From Fibrella forsythiae (lineage in GTDB: Bacteria; Bacteroidota; Bacteroidia; Cytophagales; Spirosomataceae): a stretch of 64,000 nt of DNA. The notes beneath the pieces were generated by a model. It saw only the letters and a list, made by a program, of their open reading frames with translations. It did not search any database and was not told where the DNA came from. Where the stretch lies: positions 992,001 through 1,056,000 of the forward strand of contig NZ_JAFMYW010000001.1 in NCBI RefSeq assembly GCF_017353175.1, read 5' to 3'. This document shows, one piece after another, positions 35,978 through 44,719 of the stretch (position 1 is its first letter; the number at the start of each line of letters is the position of its first letter). The translations under genes were made by a program, and so were the position numbers.

Positions 35978-38692
35978 ATGCGCTTCTTCACAAAATTCAC
36001 CGCGTTTACCTTCCTCCTTTCCTTCCTGGTCGGGTTGCCTTCCTACGCTCAGCAACGGGCGTCGACAGGGCAGCCCGTTGCTATTTTGCTTCCAGCCAAC
36101 GCCCATGTGCGTATCGTGTATGGGGCGGAGAAACTAAAGCAGGCGTTGACCAAATCAGGCTATCCGGTTCAGATCAAAACGGGTACGGCGACGTCAGTAT
36201 CCACTCAGATCGTGCTTGATCTGGCAGGTACGTCGACGATCGGTAAAGAAGGATTTTCCATTCAGAAGGGGGTTGCCGGGCCTCTGCGGCTCACCGGGGC
36301 TGATCCATCCGGCGTGCTGTATGGCTGCCTGGAACTGGCCGACCGCATCACCGAAACCGGTAAACTACCCACTGCAATCAGCATAACCGACAAGCCTGAA
36401 ATGGTGCTGCGGGGTACGTGCATCGGTATTCAGAAACCAACGTACCTACCCGGTCGCGATGTGTATGAGTACCCCTACACGCCCGAAACGTTTCCCTGGC
36501 TATACGACAAAGCCCAATGGATTCGGTATCTGGATATGATGGTCGAGAACCGGTACAATTCGCTGTACCTCTGGAACGGCCACCCGTTCGCCTCGCTGGT
36601 ACGGCTGAACGAATATCCCTACGCCGTTGAGGTCGACGATGCCACGTTCAAAAAGAATGAGGAGATGTTTCGTTTTCTGACCACCGAAGCCGATAAACGG
36701 GGCATTTGGGTCATCCAGATGTTCTACAACATCATTGTCTCGAAGCCCTTTGCCGAACATCACCACATTAAAACGCAGGACCGGAACCGGCCCATTGTAC
36801 CGCTTATTGCCGATTACACCCGGAAATCAATCGCTGCGTTTGTGGAGAAATACCCGAACGTAGGGCTACTTATTGCCCTCGGTGAAGCCATGGAAGGTGT
36901 TGGCCAGGACGATGTAGACTGGTTCACAAAAACTATTATTCCGGGTGTGAAAGATGGCCTGAAAGCCCTGGGCAAAACCACCGAGCCGCCCCTTGTGCTC
37001 CGCGCGCATGACACAGACGCCCCGCGCGTGATGAAAGCGGCCCTTCCCCTGTACAAGAACCTGTATACCGAAGCCAAGTTCAACGGCGAAGCCCTGACCA
37101 CCTACACTCCACGCGGCAAATGGGCCGAACTGCACCGGACCTTAAGCAACATCGGTACGGTACAGATTGAAAACGTGCACATTCTGGCCAATCTGGAGCC
37201 CTTCCGCTACGGATCGGCCGATTTTATTCAGAAGTCGGTGCAGGCGATGCACAGTGTGTACGGCGCCAACGGGCTGCACCTGTACCCGCAAGCCTCCTAC
37301 TGGGATTGGCCCTACACCGCCGACAAAGCCTCTCCCCGCCTGTTTCAACTCGATCGCGACTGGATATGGTACAAAACCTGGGCACGCTACGCCTGGCAAT
37401 CGAAGCGAGACCGACCAACGGAGATCGCATACTGGGGCAATCAACTGGCGCAGAAATACGGTCTTCCGCCCGAAAAAGGGAAAGACGTGCTGGAAGCCTA
37501 CGAACAAACCGGCGAGATTTCGCCCAAGCTGCTCCGTCGATACGGCATTACCGACGGCAACCGCCAGACCCTGACACTGGGTATGCTGATGACGCAGCTT
37601 ATCAACCCCTTCCGATACGGGCTGTTCACGCTCATGTATGAGTCGGAAGCGCCGGAAGGCGAGATGATCATCGAAGAGGCTGAGAAAGATTGGAACAACC
37701 AGAAGCACATTGGCGAAACACCCACTCAGGTGGCCGACGAGGTGATTGAACACGGACGCAAAGCGGTTGAAGCCATCAACAAAGCAGCCCCGGCCGTGAC
37801 CAAAGACCAGACCGAATTTGCCCGGCTGAAAAACGATGTCTACGCCCAGAACGCAATGGCCAATTTTTATGCGCAGAAAGCCCGCGCCGCCTTGGCAGTG
37901 CTACGCTACAAATACTCCAGCGACATACGGGATCTGGAAAGAGCGGTACCGATGCTGGAAAGTAGCGTGACCCATTACACAGAGCTGGTTAACCTGACAA
38001 AGGATACGTACCTGTACGCCAACAGCATGCAGACGAAGCAGCGTAAGATTCCCATGCGTGGCGTTGATGCAACGTTCATTCACTGGTCGGAAATGCTGCC
38101 GGTATACCAAAAAGAGCTGGCGCGATTCAAGCACTCGATCGACTCGCTGAAAGCCGCGCCTGTGTCAGTTTCCAAACAGCGCCTCCCCTTCAAACCAGCC
38201 ACCATAACCGTCCAAAGTCCACCGGTTCAGACGTACACGGTTGACAAAGGGCAGGCTGTTTTTTCGGATACGACGGCTACGATCCTGGGGGTTGCCGAGG
38301 AGTTGACAAACCTGAAAGGGCTGAAATTCGCCAAAGCGACACAGCAGGCTCAGCGCACCAGTCTGACGTTTACAACCACTGAACCGGTAAAATTGCTGGT
38401 AGGCTTTTTCAACGAGAAGAACCCGACGTACCTACCCGTGCCCGAGTTGGAAACCGACGCCAGCGCAAACGATTATGGCCAGTCGGAAATCAAAATCTCG
38501 AATGCGGTGCTGGTTAGCGGACTCCCACCGGTAAACGTACATGCCTACTCATTCAAAGCCGGCCAGCACACGCTGAATCTGGGTAAGGGGGCCTGTCTGT
38601 TGCTGGGCTTTATCACTGATGATCAGGAAGTCCCGATTTATGACGCGGGTCTGGCCGGAAACAAAAAGAACATCGACTGGCTGTTTGAGTAG
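35978..38692 (+). CDS. Large secreted putative glycoside hydrolase (GH138-like candidate)
   Basis: The 904 residues start with a signal peptide (to about YAQ, residue 25). An N-terminal alpha/beta domain (about 30-140: VRIVYGAEKLKQALTKSGY, GFSIQ, LRLTGADPSGVLYGCLELADRI) is like those preceding GH20/GH67/GH115 barrels. A barrel-like region follows (about 145-470, with MVENRYNSLYLWNGHPFASLV, VIQMFYNI, LIALGEAMEGVGQDDV), then a helical domain and a C-terminal beta domain. Architecture and setting suit an RG-II exo-enzyme such as GH138 alpha-galacturonidase, but I cannot confirm the family by eye. It shares its promoter with the GH127-RLP operon and SusC-1. Confidence 0.7.
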   Translation: MRFFTKFTAFTFLLSFLVGLPSYAQQRASTGQPVAILLPANAHVRIVYGAEKLKQALTKSGYPVQIKTGTATSVSTQIVLDLAGTSTIGKEGFSIQKGVAGPLRLTGADPSGVLYGCLELADRITETGKLPTAISITDKPEMVLRGTCIGIQKPTYLPGRDVYEYPYTPETFPWLYDKAQWIRYLDMMVENRYNSLYLWNGHPFASLVRLNEYPYAVEVDDATFKKNEEMFRFLTTEADKRGIWVIQMFYNIIVSKPFAEHHHIKTQDRNRPIVPLIADYTRKSIAAFVEKYPNVGLLIALGEAMEGVGQDDVDWFTKTIIPGVKDGLKALGKTTEPPLVLRAHDTDAPRVMKAALPLYKNLYTEAKFNGEALTTYTPRGKWAELHRTLSNIGTVQIENVHILANLEPFRYGSADFIQKSVQAMHSVYGANGLHLYPQASYWDWPYTADKASPRLFQLDRDWIWYKTWARYAWQSKRDRPTEIAYWGNQLAQKYGLPPEKGKDVLEAYEQTGEISPKLLRRYGITDGNRQTLTLGMLMTQLINPFRYGLFTLMYESEAPEGEMIIEEAEKDWNNQKHIGETPTQVADEVIEHGRKAVEAINKAAPAVTKDQTEFARLKNDVYAQNAMANFYAQKARAALAVLRYKYSSDIRDLERAVPMLESSVTHYTELVNLTKDTYLYANSMQTKQRKIPMRGVDATFIHWSEMLPVYQKELARFKHSIDSLKAAPVSVSKQRLPFKPATITVQSPPVQTYTVDKGQAVFSDTTATILGVAEELTNLKGLKFAKATQQAQRTSLTFTTTEPVKLLVGFFNEKNPTYLPVPELETDASANDYGQSEIKISNAVLVSGLPPVNVHAYSFKAGQHTLNLGKGACLLLGFITDDQEVPIYDAGLAGNKKNIDWLFE

Positions 38693-38758
38693 GTGTGCTC
38701 TCCGGTGCTCCATGCCGCTCCGCGCAGTTTTACACGCCTTTGCCAAGCTCCCCAAGAA

Positions 38759-39523
38759 CTAGTTTGCGATGATCAGCTCTATTTCGTTGTCGTGGAAAAC
38801 CTGTTTGTGTTTTTCTTCGATACCCGCATCCGTAATGATGTAATCGATGAGGGATAGCGCGCCCAGGCTGGCGAACGCGCTTTTGCCCATCTTGGTCGAA
38901 TCGGCCACCAGGTACGTTGTATCGGCGGCATCGATCATCGCTTTTTTTACCACTAAATCACTGATACTCGGATAGGTCAACCCTGATTTGAGTGATATAC
39001 CCGCCGTAGCCAGAAATAGCTTCTGCACGTTGATTCCCTTAAAAAAATCGGCGGCTTTCTGGCCCGTCAGCGATAAGGTTGGGGGTTTGAATTCGCCCCC
39101 GGTCATGATCAGTTCTATGCCTGGTTCGGCTCCCAGGATCATGGCAATGTTCAATGCATTGGTAATGACGGTCAGGTCTTTATATCCACGCAGTTTCTTC
39201 GCAATTTCGGTTGTTGTCGAGCCGGAATCGAGAATGATACTATCGCCGCTTTCGATGAACTCCAGACACTTGGCTGCAATCAGTTCTTTTTTGTCGATGT
39301 TTTCCTGATTACCCAGCGAGAACGTACGAACCTGATCGCCAACGTCTTTCAAATACGCTCCGCCATGCTCTTTGGTGACCAACCCGTCTTTTTCCAGTTT
39401 CTCCAGATCCTGACGAATCGTCACTTCGGTGACTTTAAATATTTTGGCGAGGTTGATGACCTTGGCTGACCCATCCTCCTTTAACAATTCGAGGATCTTA
39501 TCCCGACGCTGGTTCGGTAACAT
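38759..39523 (-). CDS. DeoR/GlpR-family transcriptional regulator
   Basis: The 254 residues have an N-terminal DeoR winged helix (MLPNQRRDKILELLKEDGSAKVINLAKIFKVTEVTIRQDLEKLEKDGLVTKEHGGA, about 1-58). The DeoRC effector domain (about 75-235) shows DSGSTTTEIAKKL, AGISLKSGLTYPS and VADSTKMGKSAFASLG. These regulators usually repress sugar genes and sense a phosphorylated sugar intermediate. It is divergent from SusC-2 and convergent with the 904-residue hydrolase. The likely targets are the neighbouring pectin genes; a phosphorylated acid sugar from the DUF1537 kinase is an attractive but unproven effector. Confidence 0.93.
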   Translation of the reverse strand: MLPNQRRDKILELLKEDGSAKVINLAKIFKVTEVTIRQDLEKLEKDGLVTKEHGGAYLKDVGDQVRTFSLGNQENIDKKELIAAKCLEFIESGDSIILDSGSTTTEIAKKLRGYKDLTVITNALNIAMILGAEPGIELIMTGGEFKPPTLSLTGQKAADFFKGINVQKLFLATAGISLKSGLTYPSISDLVVKKAMIDAADTTYLVADSTKMGKSAFASLGALSLIDYIITDAGIEEKHKQVFHDNEIELIIAN

Positions 39524-39934
39524 AATGTCTTTTTTGTGTGCTGGACTGGTTCAAAAGTAAGGAAAAGCACAAGCTTAGTTGCAAACTTATTTAGCCGTGC
39601 GGGCTGGCACCGGTACGCCTCACCCTGCCACCCCATCAACGCCCGTCAGGTTTTACCGGCCGGAATTACCCACCAAACTGGCACAAAGCAATCCCAAACA
39701 AGGGCCACTCATCACCGCCATCCATAACCTGAATGAGTTGGCTGGCCAGATATGGCTGCACGCGCCCGGCAGCCTGCATATGCTTAACTATGTTATAAAA
39801 AAACAAAGTAAAAGAAAAAATAACAAAGCATTCTACAGTAGACTACAGGAGAGTGCACTTTCCATATCGTCTTACCTTCACAATCATTTTTAGTAATTTA
39901 CGACGAATTGATTGACTATTTCACCGATAAATCT
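39524..39934. promoter_or_regulatory. Divergent promoter region deoR / SusC-2
   Basis: A perfect -7 box (TACTTTTG on the minus strand, 39559-39552) lies about 30 bp before the DeoR start. The region from 39780 to 39900 is strongly AT-rich with AACAAAG repeats and probably carries the SusC-2 promoter; I see no clear TAnnTTTG there. A 104-codon frame at 39579-39893 has no signal or family pattern and is not called. Confidence 0.5.
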
Positions 39935-42900
39935 ATGCAAATGAACTTTAAACTCACGTCGCAGCGAAAATGGCTTTTCAGGGTAACCTTTAGTTTATTT
40001 TGCTTTTCTTTCGTTCAGGTTTTTGGTCAAACGAAGGCTATCACCGTTACTGGCCGGGTTAGCGACGAAAACGGCAACCCGCTTCCGGGAGCTTCCGTAG
40101 TCGTGAAATCAACCAACACCGGTACGACCTCCAATCAGGATGGCAACTATTCGATCACGGTTGATGAGAACGCACTGCTGGTCTTCAGTTCGATCAGCTA
40201 TGACCCGCAGGAGATACCGGTTGGGGCCCGGTCGGTCATCAACGTATCGATGCTGTCGTCTAACAAGACACTCAACGAAGTGGTAGTGGTAGGCTACGGT
40301 ACGCAAAGCAAACGCGCCATTACCGGAGCGGTAGCGTCTGTTGGTTTCAATGAATTTAAAGACCGCTCGTTCAGCAACGTTACCCAGTCGCTCGCCGGTA
40401 AGATTGCGGGCGTCAACATCACCCAGTCGCAGGGTGCGCCGGGGGTCGCTCCCATCATTCGTATCCGGGGTGTCAGCTCCATTACGGCCGGTACGAACCC
40501 GCTGTTTGTGGTCGATGGGGTGCCGCTCGAAAACTTCAACCTGAACCTGATCAACCCGCAGGATATCGAGTCGGTCGATGTACTGAAAGATGCGTCTTCG
40601 GCCGCTATCTATGGTTCGCGGGGAGCCAGCGGGGTTATTCTGATTACCACCAAGCTGGGTAAGCCGGGCAAAACCAACATTAGTGCGGGCTACGAATACG
40701 GCACGCAGCAAGTGATTCGGAAAGTGAAGATGATGAACGCCCAGCAGTGGATCAACTACTACAACGACGCGCACAACAACGCCTGGGTTGATCTGAACCC
40801 CGCCGTAAATAAAGCGACAGACCCAAACAGCGCACGGCCGGTTACGTACCGCATTCCCGATGATTTTATCACGAACCCGCAGCAGTTTGGCGCGGGTACC
40901 GACTGGCAGGACGCCATGTTCCGTGTGGCGCCGTCGCACAATGCGCAGCTGTCGGTATCGGGCGGCACCGAGAAAACCCAGTTCCTGTTTTCGGGCGCTT
41001 ACCTTGATCAGGATGCGGTACTGGATGCGAACTACTACAAACGGCTGTCTATTCGTTCGAACATCAAACACAAAGTAACCGATCGGCTAACGATTGGCCT
41101 GAATCTGGGCGCTACGACGATTTTCGATCGTACAGACGGTACGCAGGGGAAAAGCGACGTGGTAAGCCTGGCCCTGCAAAGCGACCCGATTTTCCCGATT
41201 TTCAACGAAAACGGTAACCTGGGCTACCGCGACCCAAACTCGGTCTGGAACAAATACCTGCCCTACAACGACCTGAACCTGTGGCACCCGTATTCGCTGA
41301 CGCGCTACATCGACAAGCAGAACAAGTCGTTCAACACGCTCGGAACCGCCTTTGCCGACTACTACATTACCGATAACCTGAAGTTCCGGACCAGCATCAG
41401 CGGCAACGCCTACAACAACCGGTATAACTCGTATCGCTTTAAGAATCAGGGCTATGGCTACTCGAGCCTGCTGGCCGCCGAAGGCAACTCGCAAACGGCC
41501 TATTCGCTCAACTGGCTCTCGGAAAACACCCTAACGTATGACAAGCAGTTTGGCGACCACAGCCTGAATGTGCTGGCCGGTTACAGCGTGCAGAAACAAC
41601 GCGACGAGTTCTCGAGCGTTACGGCGGGCAGCTTCCCCAACGATCTGGTTGAGACGCTGAACGCGGGTGTGGTTACCAGCGGTTCAACCACGGCTACCGA
41701 ATGGTCGATCATTTCGTATCTGGCGCGGGCACAGTACAACTTTCAGAACAAGTATTTCTTCACAGCCGCTATCCGTCGCGATGGTAGCTCACGGTTCGGA
41801 ACGGCCACACGCTGGGGTTATTTCCCATCCGTTTCGGCAGGCTGGCTGATCTCTGACGAGAAATTCATGCAGAACGTGAAGTTCATCAACAGCCTGAAAC
41901 TACGCGCCAGCTACGGGATTGCGGGGAACAACCAGATTCCCAACTACGGCTCGATCAGCCTGCTGGGTACGTCGAACTACGTGTCGGGCGGTACGCTGGC
42001 TTCCGGGCTTGCGATCAGCAACATTGCCAATACCAACCTGAAGTGGGAACGCACCAACCAGTTGAACATCGGTCTGGACATGCGACTGCTGAACGACCGG
42101 ATCGGGATTTCGGCCGAGTTCTACAACTCCATCACACGGGATATGCTGCTGAACGTACCTATTCCTGATATTTCGGGCTTCTCCAATCAGCTGACCAATA
42201 TTGGCGAGATGCAGAACCGGGGAGTTGAACTGAACCTGAACACCAAAAACGTGGTGGGCAAATTCAACTGGAGCACCGATTTCAACATCAGCGCCAACAA
42301 AAACAAGGTGCTTCAACTTGGGCCAGGTAATGCGCCGATCATTTACACCGATTTTGTGGTGACGGTGAAAACAGAAGTAGGCCAGCCCATTTCGAACTTC
42401 TACGGCTATAAGTTCGACGGTATTTTCCAGAATCAGGCGGCCATTGATGCGGCACCGCACGCCGCCAGTACCAAACCCGGCGACCCAATTGTACGCGATG
42501 TGAATGGCGATGGAAAGATCAACGCCGACGACCGGGTGACGCTGGGCAATTACCAGCCCGATTTCATTGCCGGTATCACCAACAACTTCTCCTACAAAGG
42601 CTTCGACCTGTCGATTTTCTTCCAGGGGTCGTTTGGCGGCGAGATTGTGAACCAGAATTACCGGTACTCGGGCTTCTGGAACAACGGCCGCAACATGTAT
42701 GCCTTTGTAGACAACCGCTGGCGGTCTGAGGCCAATCCGGGCGACGGCATCCACCCACGGGCCACCCTGAACCTGACCGGTTTGCAGGATCAGTTCAGCA
42801 ATCTGTTTGTGGAAGACGCCTCGTTTGTGCGCCTCAAAAACATCCGGTTATCCTACACGCTGCCCTCGGCGCTGCTGGCCAAAACGCCGTTCAAAACAAC

Positions 42901-43114
42901 GCGGGTGTATGTCAATGCCGACAACGCCTATCTGTGGAGCAAATACACCAACTACGACCCGGAAAACACGACCTACAACGCCACGAGTTTCTCGGGTGGC
43001 AGCAACGGGCTGAATGCGTCGGGCAATGCACCAAACGGTGCATTCGTTGGGGTCGATTACGGCTCGTACCCGGTGCCCCGCGTGATCACCGTAGGTATCA
43101 AAACAGACTTTTAA
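39935..43114 (+). CDS. SusC/RagA-family TonB-linked outer-membrane protein 2
   Basis: I start at the ATG at 39935 (MQMNFKLTSQRKW), about 1059 residues; the TTG at 39908 only adds nine residues. A signal peptide ends near VFGQ. The regulatory-like beta domain (VTGRVSDENGNPLPGASVVVKSTNTGTTS), the plug (VVVVGYGTQSKRAITGAV, SVDVLKDASSAAIYGSRGASGVILITTK) and a long barrel follow. No N-terminal STN signalling domain is present, so it is a plain importer. Its SusD partner starts 25 bp after its stop, and GH140 and a GH43-like gene follow, which suggests import of apiose/arabinose-containing oligosaccharides. Confidence 0.95.
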   Translation: MQMNFKLTSQRKWLFRVTFSLFCFSFVQVFGQTKAITVTGRVSDENGNPLPGASVVVKSTNTGTTSNQDGNYSITVDENALLVFSSISYDPQEIPVGARSVINVSMLSSNKTLNEVVVVGYGTQSKRAITGAVASVGFNEFKDRSFSNVTQSLAGKIAGVNITQSQGAPGVAPIIRIRGVSSITAGTNPLFVVDGVPLENFNLNLINPQDIESVDVLKDASSAAIYGSRGASGVILITTKLGKPGKTNISAGYEYGTQQVIRKVKMMNAQQWINYYNDAHNNAWVDLNPAVNKATDPNSARPVTYRIPDDFITNPQQFGAGTDWQDAMFRVAPSHNAQLSVSGGTEKTQFLFSGAYLDQDAVLDANYYKRLSIRSNIKHKVTDRLTIGLNLGATTIFDRTDGTQGKSDVVSLALQSDPIFPIFNENGNLGYRDPNSVWNKYLPYNDLNLWHPYSLTRYIDKQNKSFNTLGTAFADYYITDNLKFRTSISGNAYNNRYNSYRFKNQGYGYSSLLAAEGNSQTAYSLNWLSENTLTYDKQFGDHSLNVLAGYSVQKQRDEFSSVTAGSFPNDLVETLNAGVVTSGSTTATEWSIISYLARAQYNFQNKYFFTAAIRRDGSSRFGTATRWGYFPSVSAGWLISDEKFMQNVKFINSLKLRASYGIAGNNQIPNYGSISLLGTSNYVSGGTLASGLAISNIANTNLKWERTNQLNIGLDMRLLNDRIGISAEFYNSITRDMLLNVPIPDISGFSNQLTNIGEMQNRGVELNLNTKNVVGKFNWSTDFNISANKNKVLQLGPGNAPIIYTDFVVTVKTEVGQPISNFYGYKFDGIFQNQAAIDAAPHAASTKPGDPIVRDVNGDGKINADDRVTLGNYQPDFIAGITNNFSYKGFDLSIFFQGSFGGEIVNQNYRYSGFWNNGRNMYAFVDNRWRSEANPGDGIHPRATLNLTGLQDQFSNLFVEDASFVRLKNIRLSYTLPSALLAKTPFKTTRVYVNADNAYLWSKYTNYDPENTTYNATSFSGGSNGLNASGNAPNGAFVGVDYGSYPVPRVITVGIKTDF

Positions 43115-43139
43115 GGCAGCCCCTTCACCTGAAAAGACC

Positions 43140-44555
43140 ATGAAAACGATAAAACAGTTGCTAACCATCGCCTGTATCTGCCTGGCAGCCACAGGATGCA
43201 AAGAAACGTTTCTGGAACTCAAACCGATTTCCAACCCCACGGCCGATAACTTCAAATCGACCGATGATTTTGAACTGGCCGTCAATGCCGCCTACTCGTC
43301 TCTGTACGTGATCTATCACCCCGAGGGGGCCATGTCGTACGTGAACGAGCAAATGAGCGACAACGCCATCGTGTATAATATTGCAGGTATACAGGCCGAC
43401 AAATGGCAGTTTAAAGACCTGACCCTATCGACCACCAATACGGTCGTTTATCAGTTCTGGCAAGACTATTACAAGGCTATTTTCAACGCCAATATCGTTC
43501 TGAACAAGATTGACGGGGCCAGCCTCGACGCTACCTATAAAGATGGCGTGAAGGCTCAGATGATGTTCCTGCGCGCACTCTACTACTTCGACATGGTACA
43601 GACCTGGGGCGACGTACCCATCGTGACCACCCCGCTCACCGGCGAGGAAAGCTACAACGTATTGCGCGCTCCCCAATCGGCGGTCTATGACCAGATCAAA
43701 ACCGACCTCCTGTTTGCCATTCAGAAACTACCGTTGGCCTCGGCGGTGACCATTACCGGCCGGGCCTCCAAGGGTGCCGCACAGACGCTGCTTGGAAAGG
43801 TGTACCTGGCAATGGGTGATAAAGCGTCGGCGGCCACCGTATTGAAGGAGGTTGTTGCCAGCAACCAGTATTCGCTACTACCCACCTACGCCAGTCTCTG
43901 GGGACCAACCGTGAAGAACACCAAAGAATCCATCTTCGAGATTCAGTATCTGGGCGGTAGTGCCGCCGCCCCGTTCAGTCGCTATTATCAGACCTACTAC
44001 CCCGTTACGGCCGGGCTGGGCTTTATCGGTACGGGCATGAACCAGATTACCGACGATCTCTACAACGAGTATGAAACGGGCGACCCCCGCCGCGACCTGA
44101 CCATTTCGCCCGGCTACACCAGCGGCACAACGTTTACGCCCCAGAAATTCCCGATCAAATGGACGCATACCGGCGCTACTATCGTCAACGGTGTCTCCCT
44201 GTCGAACAACAATTTCATGGTGATGCGTTACGCCGATGTGTTGCTGATGCTGGCCGAAGCCACCGGCGATGTAACGTACCTGAACCAGGTACGTACCCGC
44301 GCCAACGTACCTGCGTTTGGCACACCAACGTACCCAGCGGCCAAGTACCCGACGCTCGATCTGGCAATTGAACACGAGCGCCGCGTTGAGCTGGCCATCG
44401 AGTTCCAGCGCTTCTTCGATCTGAAACGCACCAACCGGGCAGTTGCCGTACTGAGCGCGAAAGGCAAACCCATTACCCAGGCCAAGCAGTTGCTGCCCAT
44501 TCCGCAGATCGTTCGGCTACAAAACGACGCAATCGTCCAGAATCCGGGCTATTGA
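43140..44555 (+). CDS. SusD/RagB-family outer-membrane lipoprotein 2
   Basis: The 471 residues start with a lipoprotein signal (MKTIKQLLTIACICLAATGCKETF, Cys20). SusD-like helices follow (FLRALYYFDMVQTWGDVPIVTTPL, SAVYDQIKTDLLFAI, RASKGAAQTLLGKVYLAMGDK). The RagB C-terminus has LNQVRTRANVPAFG, IEHERRVELAIEFQRFFDLKRTNRAV and LLPIPQIVRLQND. It is the surface-exposed glycan-binding lid of SusC-2. Three GGTACGTT-type octamers cluster at 44273-44334 in its 3' part. A hairpin terminator follows 32 bp after the stop. Confidence 0.95.
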   Translation: MKTIKQLLTIACICLAATGCKETFLELKPISNPTADNFKSTDDFELAVNAAYSSLYVIYHPEGAMSYVNEQMSDNAIVYNIAGIQADKWQFKDLTLSTTNTVVYQFWQDYYKAIFNANIVLNKIDGASLDATYKDGVKAQMMFLRALYYFDMVQTWGDVPIVTTPLTGEESYNVLRAPQSAVYDQIKTDLLFAIQKLPLASAVTITGRASKGAAQTLLGKVYLAMGDKASAATVLKEVVASNQYSLLPTYASLWGPTVKNTKESIFEIQYLGGSAAAPFSRYYQTYYPVTAGLGFIGTGMNQITDDLYNEYETGDPRRDLTISPGYTSGTTFTPQKFPIKWTHTGATIVNGVSLSNNNFMVMRYADVLLMLAEATGDVTYLNQVRTRANVPAFGTPTYPAAKYPTLDLAIEHERRVELAIEFQRFFDLKRTNRAVAVLSAKGKPITQAKQLLPIPQIVRLQNDAIVQNPGY

Positions 44556-44586
44556 GCCAACAGACGTCACCTCACTGAGTTCCGGC

Positions 44587-44620
44587 ATCCCGAAAGTTCA
44601 CCCTTTCGGGATGTTCAGTT
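44587..44620 (+). terminator. Rho-independent-type terminator after SusD-2
   Basis: An 11-bp perfect stem (44587-44597 with 44604-44614), 6-nt loop and a T-rich tail (TTCAGTTT) lie just after the SusD-2 stop. Confidence 0.65.
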
Positions 44621-44640
44621 TGGGCCAGCGCGTGATTGAT

Positions 44641-44719
44641 AAAATCATACATATCGCCGAAAAAATCATACACAGTATCGCGTCGAAAAACTTCATTCTT
44701 TGTCTATGCCAAATCATAC
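44641..44719 (+). promoter_or_regulatory. Direct repeats AAAATCATACA before GH140 (possible regulator sites)
   Basis: AAAATCATACA occurs at 44641-44651 and again at 44662-44672, exactly 21 bp (two helical turns) apart, with similar downstream bases (ATCGCCGAA / ATCGCGTCGAA). A third partial copy, AAATCATAC at 44711, lies in the start of the coding region. The spacing suits tandem binding of a regulator before the GH140-GH43 operon. Confidence 0.45.

Noticed and set aside
39579-39893. 104-codon frame between deoR and SusC-2
   Set aside because: No signal peptide, no recognisable pattern, and it runs through the AT-rich divergent promoter region.
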